Origin: Toxorhynchites rutilus septentrionalis
Taxonomy: Eukaryota > Arthropoda > Insecta > Diptera > Culicidae
Assembly: GCF_029784135.1 (NCBI RefSeq)
Contig: NC_073746.1
Location: forward strand, 245,405,307 to 245,469,306
Length of the DNA: 64,000 nt
Direction of reading: 5' to 3'
The notes beneath the pieces are model-generated. The model did no database searches and was not told the DNA's origin. It saw only the letters and a program-made list of their open reading frames with translations. Numbering within the stretch: the stretch's first letter is position 1; each line of letters begins with the position of its first letter. Below, one piece after another: positions 1-11,454 of the stretch. A program made the translations under genes and the position numbers.

Positions 1-59
1 GTGGTCTAATTGTATTGTTTGTCACTGTATGAAAGGGCTACATTCAAATATTACCCAGC

Positions 60-388
60 GAACCAATAATTTCGTATGTAGTGTATGATCCTGAGCGATA
101 CCTGTAACTTTAAAATGGTACCTGTAATCTCAAATCTGGAGTTTTGGGTAAAACATTTGTCCTATATAAGGTTCACCCTGATCATCATCTTCAATCATTT
201 CAACGAAGTATCTCGGCTGAGACAATTTCTTTGGTTCACATTATTTTGAGCTGCTGAGCTCGAATGCTTGTTTGACAAAATTCAGTGATTATAGCTATTC
301 AGATTGCATTTAGTTCCGTTACTTAAAGAGTGCTTGAGTTGAGTTGGGGAAGTGTACACGAACAAAACAAATTTAGTGATTTGGCAAA
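60..388 (+). promoter_or_regulatory. Core promoter and 5' leader of zinc-finger gene 1
   Basis: A TATA box (tatataa, 163-169) lies about 30 bases before an initiator-like tcaatca (191-197), which suggests a start near 193. The block from about 80 to 260 is clearly homologous to the flank of the paralogue at 37318-37500, sharing stretches such as tgtagtgtatgatcctga, cctgtaatctcaaatctgg and tcatttcaacgaagta. Conservation outside coding sequence supports a duplicated functional promoter. The transcription start is inferred. Confidence 0.6.
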
Positions 389-1735
389 ATGGATCAAGAT
401 ATTCAGGTATTCGACGGTTTGTCCTATGTACCTCTGGAGAATTCATCGAAATACTTTGACCAGCTAACGGATAGTTGTAAATCCTATGACATTGGTGGAA
501 GAACATACACGAAATTGATGACGGGTTCATCTATGCAAATAAGTAACATCTTCGAAACTCACGGGAAAACAGTGAATGGTGGCATGGAGCAACATATGGG
601 AACCGATTCAGTTTACATATCACCTGTGAATACTGTGCCACAACAAAACCTGGTCATCCCGTATCAACAAACCGAGGGGGAGATCGGCGATAAACAACCA
701 TTGCAAAACACTTTCGTAGGAAATGCCCAATCAAATACTATGCTGTACGCGCAGTATCTATCGCCCGACGATGTATCACTACAATATAGTTGTCTGCAAC
801 CGGGTCTATTAACGTCTAGCTCCGAATCACAATACCACTATGGAGAGCTACTGTCATCGAACAGTCCACACAATTCGGGCTATACATCGATGGGAAGTAT
901 CCTGTCGCATGAGAATAAGCTAGAACCAATAACTACGTATCAACAGGCCGTGGCGAATATTGATGCAGAACAACCGTCACAAAATACAATAGTTCATGAT
1001 TATGGTATACAACAGACCATGAATACAGACATGAACAACGCATACGGTCAAAGTTTATGGTATACAGGACAGGGCCAACCAATTTATCTGGTGCCATCAA
1101 CATCTAGCTCAACACAATCCCACTATGAAGAGCCGTTGTCGTCAAACAATTCACCACATTACGATTATCAGCAGCCATCAACTTCACGGATGAACGAGGT
1201 ATCTCCAGGTGAACACAGCAATAATAATGTAGAAGCAATGCAACCTACTTCAATGAACCCCATTCCGGTTTCCGATTCAGCTCCAGAATCAAAACAATCC
1301 CCCAAATCGACTTCAGTTCTCAGGGGGAAACCCCAAAGGTCGGTAAGGCGCAATGTGGTCAAATACAGCGATTTCCAGTGCAACATATGCGGTGAATACT
1401 GCAAAAGCAAGTTTGGGCTGACGCAACATACAAAAATCCATGCAGGCTACGAATATCGATGTTCTCGATGTGGCAAACACTTCGAAACACAAGAAATACT
1501 TGACGAGCATATTGCAAAACATGTTCAGACCGACAAGCCGTGGAAGTGCGTAATATGTCCAAGAGCGTACATGAACAAGAGTGATCTCAAACGCCACGTG
1601 CAAGACCACAATCCGGCTAGCAAACCACACGGGTGCCCCAAATGTGCGAAAAGATTCAGTCGTGCCGACCAAAGGGATCTACACTTGGCATCACACGAAC
1701 GCAAGGAGGCGAAACTCGGCCGAAAATCAGGTTAA
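389..1735 (+). CDS. C2H2 zinc-finger protein, four fingers (paralogue 1)
   Basis: This single-exon gene encodes 448 residues. The start ATG lies in ggcaaaatgg, the same context as in the paralogue at 37648. Residues 1-320 are low in complexity and rich in N, Q, S, T and Y, with no ZAD or BTB domain visible; by analogy this may be a disordered activation or repression region. Four C2H2 fingers follow: C331/C334/H347/H351, C358/C361/H374/H378, C387/C390/H403/H407 and C416/C419/H432/H436. The linker TDKPWKC before finger 3 resembles the usual TGEKP type. A basic tail (RKEAKLGRKSG) ends the protein. Four intact fingers make nuclear, sequence-specific DNA binding likely, so a transcription factor is the best call. 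Target and process are unknown, and I cannot name an orthologue. No frameshift or stop is seen. Confidence 0.85.
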   Translation: MDQDIQVFDGLSYVPLENSSKYFDQLTDSCKSYDIGGRTYTKLMTGSSMQISNIFETHGKTVNGGMEQHMGTDSVYISPVNTVPQQNLVIPYQQTEGEIGDKQPLQNTFVGNAQSNTMLYAQYLSPDDVSLQYSCLQPGLLTSSSESQYHYGELLSSNSPHNSGYTSMGSILSHENKLEPITTYQQAVANIDAEQPSQNTIVHDYGIQQTMNTDMNNAYGQSLWYTGQGQPIYLVPSTSSSTQSHYEEPLSSNNSPHYDYQQPSTSRMNEVSPGEHSNNNVEAMQPTSMNPIPVSDSAPESKQSPKSTSVLRGKPQRSVRRNVVKYSDFQCNICGEYCKSKFGLTQHTKIHAGYEYRCSRCGKHFETQEILDEHIAKHVQTDKPWKCVICPRAYMNKSDLKRHVQDHNPASKPHGCPKCAKRFSRADQRDLHLASHERKEAKLGRKSG

Positions 1736-3686
1736 AAGCGTTCGTTCAGACATTCCACTTTCTAAATATTTCATACTTGATATCCATAATCATAACATTT
1801 ATACATTCATATTATTCATACTAGTTGGAACATTTCTAGAATACTTGATGCGATTTAATTCTGAGATACACTTTTCTGACTTTAAGATACTGTTGATTCG
1901 ATAGCAAACGTGTTTCGACACCACCGCAGATTCTTTGACTGCTATTTGTATTCCGTTCTTTAGCCGTATATAAATAGTCGACAAGAACGTACATCTAATA
2001 ACTTAGTAACTACTGACTCTTCTTCTGTACTACATGTACCATTATTCCTTTATTTCATCGTTACTATTCTCATTATTAGATCGAACTTCTGAAGTTGTTG
2101 GCGAATACTATATTGTACTATTTATACCCAAACCTGTTGACCTACGTACGGAGTTATTATATTACTGAGCGATTGTTGCTTCAAACTCAGTATGTATCGG
2201 TCAAAAGTAGCAGTACTTGATGCGGTGTTTGCTGTTGATTCTGATATAGGATATAAGTGATGATCCTAAAACTGATTTCATAAAAAGACAAATTTGAATC
2301 AGAGGTGGAGTAGAAATATGATATATATGAAATATGACTATAACATATTCCACAATTTATGGAGATCTGTTATCTGTAGATCTATCTAGCATTAGTTATA
2401 TATAAGGAAGCAGTAGTGGGAAATATAACTGATGTCATTTTAGTCATAATATGAAACGAATGGATAGAAATAAATAAAATAGAATAAGGAATAAAAAACG
2501 TTGTTTTCAATATATTTCTTTGTGATTGTAGCAACTTTATCACAATGTTTTTGCATTAGTAAGACGATTCCGAACCACAAATCAATTGACAATTGAAGGG
2601 GACCCTATTCTAGGAAGTCGAAACGAATTCTCGTAACTTTTATTCGAATGTTGGAATTAAAGTTGAGTGCTGGAACATTTTGGTGATTGGTTAAGGGAGT
2701 ATTCTAGTCTAGAAATTTAAAAAAAACCTTCATGTTTCTGTAGTTTAGGCATTCCAGAATTTACCCTAGAAAGGACTTCTCGAAAATACTATCATCTACC
2801 GAGTCAGAGCCATTTTGGTGGTGCGGTAGTTAACCTGTTACGGAAATAACAATGAACTTCAAACGCGTTTTTCTCGAAGGGCTGGAATCGTGTACGCCAT
2901 GGCACAACTTTTTTCTGAACCCTCTCATTTAATCAGCTTTTAACTATTCTAGTTATGAATATTTTTTCTCCGTTCAATTTTTGTTTTATTGTTAGAAGAT
3001 AGATGAACAAATAATGATATAATGGATAGAAAAATATTCTTTGTTTTATTTTTACGGAGTTCGAAGAAACGTCCGATATTCGTGTCTCTACACTAGAATA
3101 CCCCCTTAAGGTGTATTTGAGGATGTATCTTTTAATTTTCGGATGTAATTATTATGCTGTTGGCAACTAGACGCGTGAATGCTCTCTCTAAAACCGTTCC
3201 TTGCTAAAGGTACGTTTTTCTCAGAATCTAGTGGACTGATCTGGCTGAATTAGTTATCATCATGTAAAAATGAATTATATAAATTGATGCTTCAATTATC
3301 TAGAGTGAAAATTACCAAAATGGCGACCGTTCGAATTAAAATTAGCTGTTTTGACGTAGGACTACGTCTTTCATTTCTATAATGGGGTGTAAGTTGAAAG
3401 CTTCGAAAATGAAAGCTTTACACTGGAGTAACAAGATTTTGAGCGTTAATACCTCCTAAACAACTGAACGAAATGGTATGATAAACACTTCATTCGAAAG
3501 ATAAAATGTCTACGCCTTATATGCTTGTCACCTTTTGATCCAAAAACTTGTTTCGATAGCCTTAAAATTGCTTTCAAAACAGGCTATTGAAATCAAACCA
3601 ATCGGTATACAAGCGAGTACCGCTCGGAAATCCACTCAGTTATGATTGCGCAACGATTGAGGTAGGATCGCTGGAATGAATGGATG
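1736..3686. other. Non-coding DNA downstream of zinc-finger gene 1
   Basis: No gene is seen. AATAAA hexamers at 2469-2478 could be polyadenylation signals for the gene ending at 1735, but nothing proves it. A small palindrome (gacgtaggactacgtc, about 3353-3368) sits near the end. The rest is AT-rich and looks like decayed repeat DNA. Confidence 0.4.
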
Positions 3687-4500
3687 TTTCCCTAACACAG
3701 ACTTCAAAACCATGGAGCCTGGGGAAATCGGCATTGCAAAATAAATGCAAGCAGCGGGTACTTTTTTACTCCTCTGCATTTCTGCAAATTGGAATGTTTC
3801 CCTAACATAGACTTCAAAACCATGGAGCCTGAGGAAATCGGTATTGCAAAATAGATACAAGCAGTGGGTACTTTTGTATTCTCATGCATTTCTGCCGAAC
3901 GGAATGAGTTTCCCTAACAAAGACTTCAAAAACCACGTAGTCTGGGGAAATTGTCATTGTAAAATAGATGCAAGTTTCGGGTACTTTCGTACTCGTTTGC
4001 GTTTCTGCAAATCGGAATGTTTCCCTAACACAAATTTTAAAACAACGGAGCCAGGATAAATCGGCTTTGCAAAATAGATGCAAGGAGCTGGAACTTTTCT
4101 ACCCGCATGCATTTCTGCGGACCAGTATGAGTTTCCCAAACACAAATATTAAAAGCAATGACTCAGGGGATATCGGCATTGCATAATAGATGCATGGTGC
4201 GGGTACTTTTGTATTCTCATGCATTTCTGCCGAACGGAAAAGAATTTCCCTAGCACAGATTTTAAAACCATGGAGTCTGCGGAAATTGGCATTGTGAATT
4301 AGATGTAAGCTGCGAGTACTTTTGTACTCGCTTGCATTTTTGCAAACCGAAATGTGTTTTCCCAACATAGATTCCGAAACCAAAAAGTTGGAAAAATCGG
4401 CATTGCAGATACATGCAAGTCAGCAGTCTTTTTATACCCCCATGCATTTTTACACTCCAGAAGTCGTTTTGCTAACACGGAGTACAAAAGCGGGTACAAA
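3687..4500 (+). repeat. Tandem repeat array, about 111-bp unit, 7-8 copies
   Basis: The phrase tttccctaacacag and its variants recurs at about 3687, 3797, 3908, 4019, 4131, 4245, 4356 and 4464, a spacing of 108-114 bases. Each unit carries an aaaccatggagcctggggaa block, a ggcattgcaaaatagatgca block and a gtacttttgtactcgcttgc block. Units differ by scattered substitutions, so the array is old. Short ORFs here on both strands are by-products of the repeat. A lone reverse copy lies at 34690-34795. Confidence 0.9.
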
Positions 4501-4732
4501 TTCAACGTTTTGGCTCGGTTATTCAAGACTGAATTGGAAGATATCCCTCCATATCGTCAGCTCAGCTCACATTATGTGACATACCGTTTGATGATTAGGC
4601 AAAATGTTGATAACTATTTGTTGCGATAACCACTACCATAATGTATGAGTTGACCTAAATTGGGATTTGTTTGCAATTGAATTCGTAAATTGTTTCATTC
4701 ATTCACTAGTTTAATCAATACACACAAAAGAT

Positions 4733-4838
4733 AACTCTGCGCAGCGGCGATATCCGTGCCCAATGAGGAACCTCCGAGATGCGATTATTACTAATTGAAA
4801 AAACACAAATGATGACTAAGCCAATGGCAGTCCTACGT
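4733..4838 (+). pseudogene. U4 snRNA-like sequence, probably a retroposed fragment
   Basis: The stretch beginning ctctgcgcagcggcgatat follows metazoan U4 snRNA in order: gcgcag...gcgatat (U6-pairing segment), ccaatgagg, a five-base loop, ccgag, then gcgattattactaattgaaaa. The UGA/GAG bases of the 5' stem-loop kink-turn are kept. The Sm site (AATTTTTG type) is absent. Remnants such as ccaatggcagtcctacg (4821-4837) might be the end of the 3' domain after an internal deletion, but this is weak. No snRNA promoter is recognised upstream. A pseudogene or a U4-derived SINE is more likely than a working gene. Confidence 0.55.
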
Positions 4839-5357
4839 CAAGCTTGCGGTTATATCATAGGTAGAACCCACCCATAGGTTTTTCAACAAAAATCGTTATT
4901 TGAGAAATAATAAAAATCGTAGGAATAGAGATATTGAAAAACGGCTACGTAACAATTTAGATGATTCATTTTTACATGCTGAAAAAAAATGACCCAAATC
5001 GGTCCACTATATTCTGAGGTAAACGTACCACCAGCTGGAAAAACATGGTTTCAAGAAAAGCTCGGTCAAAGATTCGTACAACAATGCTACTTTCCTTTAG
5101 GTGGCTCCAAAGTTTTTGCTGTTACCTCTCATCTAGAGGAAATATCGAATAATGCTTCCGACAAAACATTTCTAAAGCCTCTCGCAAATGCAAAAAACAT
5201 GTTTTTTCGACTTTCCAGAGTAGGTTCCCCCTTAAATCTGGAGATTAAGCCACATGATGAACTTCCTTGCTGAGAGTGAATCGATTGTGCCAAATGTGAT
5301 CTAGCATAGTCATTAAGAAAAATGATTTTGTATTTTATTTTTGATATTCTGATCATA
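4839..5357. other. Unassigned non-coding DNA
   Basis: No gene or clear repeat is seen. A 94-codon frame at 4989-5273 has no recognisable domain and no coding-like neighbours. Confidence 0.3.
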
Positions 5358-6233
5358 CACTCGACAAAAAAAATTAGAGGAACAGAGTGCGAAGTTGGAA
5401 AATTTCAAATGATTTTTGACATGTTGTATCTTCGTGAAAAATCAACGCATATCGATGAAATGTACATCATTTTGAAGCTACAATTCGTTCGTTCTGAAAG
5501 TCGCGTAGCATTTTGTACTTCTGGTACGATTTGCGACTAACTGCTTCTCTAATCTACTTAAAATTTTGGAAAATCGGCTAGAAAAAACGGCTGAACGTAC
5601 CAATATGAAACGTTCACAGATGTTTAAAGAATACACTAGGCTGAAAATTTGCCTAGAAACATAAGAACTCACTGCGATATTTGCAGAATTACAGTGGATT
5701 TTGTAAAGAACAAAAAAATTCTGTTTTTGGCACTTTTTGAAAAGCGATGCAAAAAATTTCAATGTATTTTTTTCGGCAAAGTAACAAATTTTCCTTATAT
5801 AGAATTTATTGGAGTTTTCAAAATTTGCGCTGCGATGGTTGTTTATTGAATAATTCATCATCAAAGGCGAAGGGGTAATTTTTCATTAAAACTGAAATAT
5901 CTCTGGGAAGGTCCTACGAACGTTCAAGGAACCAAATGAAAGCTGGTTGATGATGTTAAGTGGATTTGCTGTTGAATTGGTTAGCAAAAAATTGTGTTGG
6001 TCCAGAAGATCTTTGTAAAAACAGAAAAATCGATTTTTCATTACTTCCCGATATTGTTGCCCACTACACCTACACACACCAAGATAAAAATATGCACGTA
6101 AAATATTCTAATACCTGAAAGTTGTAGTTTCAAAATGATGTACATCCGATAGATTTGCGTTAATTTATCAAGATGTTACAGCATGTAAAAAATCACTTAA
6201 AATTTCCTGTTCCTCTATTTTTGTTGTAGAGTG
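5358..6233. mobile_element. Tc1-type non-autonomous transposon with long terminal inverted repeats
   Basis: The left end (cactcgacaaaaaaaattag, from 5358) is repeated in inverse at the right end (read on the minus strand: cactctacaacaaaaataga, from 6233). The similarity continues for roughly 130 bases, including the shared block gatgtacatcattttgaa. A TA dinucleotide flanks both ends (5356-5357 and 6234-6235), as expected for Tc1/mariner insertion. No transposase frame is preserved in the 876 bases, so it would have needed a transposase in trans. Confidence 0.75.
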
Positions 6234-6594
6234 TATATCGGGCAACAATAATTAATTTGTTCAGAAGGAATGCATACTAACAAATAACATTTCATGTAAA
6301 TAATGGCTGGCAGCGCACCAATCGTGTCGAAAAATTAAATTGGTTTGAAAATGAGTGAAATCACTGAAGAAATTACCCGGAAAATGGCTTTAATATTGGT
6401 CAGTGTTGCGACTGAAAAAAACCGTGAAACAAATAAGTTCATTAGCCATAGGAGAGGTTAGGACGGTAACCGTAAAACAGTTACGAGCACAATGATTGAT
6501 TTTATTAAAACTTAATAAATATATTTCCAGTTTAAAGCTAATAAATACATTAAGCAAAAGAAATGACGCCTTTTATTTTGTTCCCGAACATCCA

Positions 6595-6595
<1 letters not shown>

Positions 6596-6688
<93 letters not shown>
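6596..6688. repeat. (TA)n microsatellite
   Basis: About 93 bases of uninterrupted TA dinucleotide. The Tyr-Ile repeat proteins read through it in three frames are not genes. The flanks (6236-6595 and 6689-7369) show no gene. Confidence 0.97.
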
Positions 6689-6690
<2 letters not shown>

Positions 6691-7369
6691 CATAAAAAAA
6701 CACTTTATTCATAAACTTAAAAAAACATGCGCATGGCATCAGAATGACTTCATGCTGTGTCCTGATTGTTAAAATACGTTTAAAGTATGTTCCATTTAGA
6801 ATTTGGTCACAAAAACTTTCCTATTTTTTCATGAGAAAATAAAGTACAAAATCGATAAGAATATATTCTAGAATAAAATAAATATATTCTAGGTTCTAGA
6901 GGAAAAAATACAAGAATAAATATTATCCTTTTTTTTATTCTTCATTTTTGAGACTTTCAGCTTCCTGGGCTGGTTCGTCTCAGCAAATATTATCCTTCTC
7001 TTTCTGATAAACTTTCGAGCTTTTCGATGAATACTCATTTTCTGCACAGTGACATTGTCAACCTATCTGCTATCTTTTTCCACCATTTTTCCATTTCAGA
7101 TGATGATTTTATTGTTTGTTTGTCACACTTCTTCAATTAACGCTTGACAAATATCAATATTTATATACAATCTCAACATAAAATTCGAATATCTGGACAA
7201 CTTGGTGAATTCATAGCTTTTTCGATACAATCAATTAACGACATCCCGGCTGCAATGGCAGCAGGTTAAGTCAGCCAGAGCTTCACTGGACCGGTGTTAT
7301 CAAATGAACAGCAAAATTATCTTCTGAAGACACTTCTTGTTGTCTATTCATAACTGCTCCAGTTGTTTT
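6689..7369. other. Unassigned non-coding DNA
   Basis: AT-rich sequence without a supported gene. It may include the eroded remainder of the outer transposon relic at 7370-8770. Confidence 0.3.
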
Positions 7370-8770
7370 TACGTCCCTTTGGGATGTGCGATGGCATTGC
7401 ACTACAGAAATTCTTCTCTCCGAACTGTACTGGGCGCCGCAGTGAACCTCTTCTCCAAATCACGTCCGGAGATCCCAGGATTACTGCGGATGATCTTCAC
7501 TCGTTGTTTCTGATCATATGATCTACCGGGTCTTTCAGATTAAACGCTCACGCAACAAATTTTAATAACTTCTACAAAAGTTAACCGATTTTTATTTTTA
7601 AAAAACGAAAATAAAGCTTATTTTAGGACATCTTCGAAGTGACCACCCCTTTTTTCGATAACGCGTTTTAAACGGTGAACAAAATTCTTCATGCACAACT
7701 CTAATATTACGACTTCGATGCTGTTGAAAATCCGAGTTATTTCTTCTTTAAGTTTCTCCAAATTTTGTGGCTTTTTAACATAGCAACAGTCCTTCACGTA
7801 CTATACGTACTTCGTACTTCCGGACTATACGACGTCCTATTCCGTCCACAGTTAAGGAGGGACCCCGGTCTGGAAAATCAAAAACATTGAGTTTTCGTTC
7901 TTTGCATTTTTGGAAAAATTATGCCCTCAGAGATGTTGTCATAAAAGGATTCTTCGATATTTGATTTCGTTGGAAAGAACCGATACCACCAGCAAGGTAC
8001 CAATTTCCAGACAGCGTCTACTCATCCAGCTGTCAGCAGCGTCATAATCATTCTTCGTGCACTCAAAAAATGGAAAATACATCTTCAAATATACCTTAAA
8101 CAATAACCAAAATACACGAACACTTCACTTTATTCGTAACATCCGAAAATATCCACGAAAATTCATTATTTTCCGACCGTCAGGGATCCCCTCTTAAACA
8201 GAGCAGGAAAGCGATTGAAGATGACGCGATCTCTGAAAACTGCGCAGAAACAACAACGTTTCATCAGCGGTATGAGGCTTCGCATTTGAAATTGGGCATG
8301 AGCATCATGACAGGCAAGACTTCATCTTCCAAAATTTCCCGATAGGTTTCGCCAGTGACTTTGCTATCGATTAAAAAGTACGATTTCGCTAAACATACAT
8401 GTTCTTGTAAAGTGTACATCTTGACACTAAAAACCATACGATCAGACTGAACGAGTAGCCAAATATTATCGTCCCGAAGTGGGGAATGCATTCTTACCAT
8501 CGACGGAGCGAAAGTTTTTTTTTATAAGGCGCTATTCGATTTTTTTCCGTTAGCGTTCAATCTGAAAGACCCTGTATTTCTACGTTTGGTTTGCTTTGCA
8601 CGGTTCAACGTCAATGATTTCCGGTAACGTTCGAGCACGGTATTTACAGTCGCTTTTCCAAATTTTGAGAAATTTGGCGATCACTCTTCTTGACCGCGTT
8701 GAGTCTTTATAAATTTTAACGCCTCTCGCATTTCATTTTAGATTACTTTTCAACGCGTGTATCAATACTG
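7370..8770 (-). mobile_element. Outer Tc1/mariner (ITmD37E-like) transposase relic, split by a second transposon
   Basis: Two halves of a helix-turn-helix N-terminus can be read on the minus strand. One is at about 8660-8577 (KATVNTVLERYRKSLTLNR). The other is at about 7522-7375 (IIRSNPGISGRDLEKRFTAA, followed by PSTVRRE). The same order is seen in the transposase at 47184-48199 (STVSRVLKRYFENLT, then SSVRDVPNKLNLSSSFVQR). The halves are separated exactly by the element at 7526-8574. Frameshifts and stops are present, and no catalytic region is recognised. Confidence 0.55.
7526..8574 (-). mobile_element. Inner Tc1/mariner-like transposon with decayed transposase
   Basis: The inverted ends gggtctttcagattaaacgc (left) and gggtctttcagattgaacgc (right, minus strand) are flanked by TA at 7524-7525 and 8575-8576. 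On the minus strand, about 7790-7625 reads as a typical transposase C-terminus: ENLEKLKEEI-like, then CMKNFVHRLKRVIEKRGGHF and a stop. An upstream frame at 8264-8500 (LIDSKVTGETYREILEDE) fits the middle of such a protein. The gene has many breaks and cannot be active. Confidence 0.7.
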
Positions 8771-10946
8771 ATGAAATTTTCACCACTGGATTAAAAATCC
8801 ATCCAGTTCATGATAAAATATTAATTCATTAAATTGGAACAACAGTCCTCATTATCGATCTGTCATTTCGTTTCTTCACATTGAAATCTCTTCCTTTGAA
8901 ACATTCTTTGCATTTCGTAGACTGGAAGAGAAAAAGTAATAATTATTCTCAATTATAATTGGGTATGAAAATAACTAATTACCCTAACCAAACGGAAACA
9001 TCAATTGTGGCTCCTGTGATTTAACACCATCAGATGCCTTTCTGCTACGTGGAGAGTAAACTCTACGCCAACCATCCTCAAATAATTCCAACTCTGGAAG
9101 CGATCATTAACACGTTAAGCCCCGCGTCGGTCCTTGAGGACTGGCACTGAATTTTTCGTTCCGAACCGACAGCAGAATTTTCGTCCGGAGAGTGTCGACA
9201 TTGGGAGCGATAACAACAAAGTTACAAAGTTCATGTTTAGAAAAGTCCACTACCGATCCGCTGGACTGATGTGGGCCAGATGAAAAGTTCATTGACGGTC
9301 CCGTATTTTGGTCGTGGCTCACCATGTTAAAGCTGCTGTCGACGAATTAGGTCACATATATGCGAAAAGTGATTGAAAATTCCCGATAAATGCCTGTAAA
9401 ACGAGCCAAGGCGGACATTTCGAAGATATGATCAAAATCTTCAAAAAATGATAAAAAAATACATCTCAATAATTCTTCTCAGGTCTGCTTAGGTTGGTTT
9501 TCGCTAACGTATATTAAAACATAATAGATTATATAAGCTCCTAAAATCGCAAAACACATTGTCGGTCATATACGCGTTTTTAGGGTACTGACGAGAGAAT
9601 CTTAATTCGCCACCACGTGTTGAGGTATGCTATAATTCGAAGAGTTTTCTACACATAATGAGATACAAAATATATCGCCGACACATTTGACAAACACGTT
9701 TATGAGATGTCGATCAAAAGAGGATTTCGCTCGGTTATCTTAACAGGTGATATCTTCTGACGCCGTGTGTTGCATTTTATGATAATACTCTACGCTACCG
9801 GTATCATACTAACATTCCTTCACCTCTCCTGGAGATTTTGAGAACGTAGAGGGTATCGTTATTGACTATTTGAAGTTCGAATCATAAAGGTATGCACAAC
9901 GAGAAAGTATTTCTACTCCCAAGCGTCATTCAGTGTGCTTTTCGTGCAATTTCATAGGTTCGGATCAACATCTACAAAGTGTTCGGTCTATCCAAGGTCT
10001 AGCTCGAGAAACATATAAACAGGACATTACATTACATTACTTTCGGAAAAAAAAATAAAAATAATTTCAATACAAGTTCACCCTAGAAACACAACAATGA
10101 GCATTTAGTGCATGGTGATCTCAACTATGTCTCTCATTGGGATTCAGAATCAAGGATTAAACAAATAGAATAAAAACGATGACCAATTAGCTCCTATTCT
10201 TATAATAAAATCCGCTTCATACGATACGACTTTGATTACTTTTTTCAGTGCTTTTACTACCTGCGGAAAGTACAAGGCGGATCTCTATCTTTTCTCGCCA
10301 CTCTAGCAGAACCAATGTAATCTCAGTTCATTTTGAGGATTACCAGCAGAATATCATCTTTTCAATTTGTCAAATTTATACCCAGGGATCTCGGGTACTC
10401 GAATTTGAGTTGTTTCACTTCTATGCTCAAAGCTCCGAGCCAAATCATGATTTTTGAAATCGGTTTGCGGGGAAATGTCCGCAATAGATTCCTTCATAAG
10501 CTGACATAATATGAAGAAATTCCGAGCATTAGCCAAGAGTTAAGTCCGAAAAAACAAAATGGGGTACCGAATTTGTACCAGTTCCTCTACCAGTATGACA
10601 CCCATGCCCAAATTAGATACTACAACAAAGAGTAAAATTTGGGTACTGGTCGGAATTATTTTTAGTTGAAAGAGCAGTGATACATAATTTGCAAGATTTT
10701 GAAAGATTTATTAAATTTTCCATGGATCGAGTACGAAATGCCGCTGTGAAGAAGATCTATCCTCATAATTGGATATAGTATCATTATAAATATATAGTTA
10801 TATCTACTATTGTTACTAATATTAGAATATGAGTTTCCAATCTCTAGTACGCATTAGGTGCTTGTGTGTATGTCGAGTTTAGAATGTGGTTATAATTTTT
10901 CCTGTGTAACATACACATGTTCCCTTCGATCAGGGTTGTTTGGAGT
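8771..10946. other. Non-coding DNA without recognised genes
   Basis: Only short random frames occur. Nothing resembles a conserved domain, RNA gene or intact element. The target-site copy tttggagt of the hAT element lies at 10939-10946. Confidence 0.35.
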
Positions 10947-11446
10947 TAGAGGTGGGCAAAACGGTTCATTTCAGTGGGCGGCTCAGAACCGCTCGTTCAT
11001 TAAATCGAGCCGGCTCATTTGAGCGGCTCTTTTTTGAACCGCGGGTCTTTTTTGAGCCGAGACTCTTTTGAACCGTGGCTTTTTTTAGCCGAGACTCTTT
11101 CAATAAGTAGCTCTTTGTGCCGATACTCTTTCAATAAGTGGCTCTTTGAGCCGAGACTCTTTCAAAAGGGGTCTCTTTTTTGAACCGCGGCTTTTTTTTT
11201 AGCCGAGACTCTTTCAAAGAACGGCTCTTTTTTGAACGGCGGTTTTTCCAAGCCGAGACTCTTCCGAAAAGCGGCTCTTTTTTGAGCCGCGGCTCTTTTT
11301 TGAACCGCGGCTTTTTTTTGAACCGAGACTCTTTTGAAAAGCGGCTCTTTTTTGAACCGCGGTTCATTTCTAAAGAAACGTAGATAGTACGCTCGTTCTG
11401 ACGAACCATCTTAAATGAGCGGCTCGTGAGCGCTCGCCCACCTCTA
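10947..11446. mobile_element. hAT-type MITE with GAGCCG/CTCTTT-rich interior
   Basis: Ends tagaggtgggc (10947-10957) and gcccacctcta (11436-11446) are perfect inverted repeats. They are flanked by the 8-bp direct repeat tttggagt (10939-10946 and 11447-11454), the target-site length of hAT elements. The interior is a degenerate run of gcggctcttttttgaaccgc and agccgagactctttcaa motifs. The 92-codon Lys/Arg-rich frame on the minus strand (11131-11409) is a product of this repeat and not a gene. No transposase is present. Confidence 0.85.
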
Positions 11447-11454
11447 TTTGGAGT

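Noticed and set aside
3636..4629. Cluster of 60-95-codon ORFs on both strands with similar sequences
   Set aside because: They arise from the 111-bp tandem repeat; the similarity follows the DNA repeat and stops interrupt all of them.
5478..5864. 128-codon minus-strand ORF
   Set aside because: It lies within the Tc1-type inverted-repeat element and has no transposase motif.
6496..6772. Tyr-Ile repeat proteins
   Set aside because: They are translations of the (TA)n microsatellite.
11131..11409. 92-codon Lys/Arg/Phe-rich repeat protein on the minus strand
   Set aside because: It is inside the hAT-type MITE and produced by its degenerate internal repeat.
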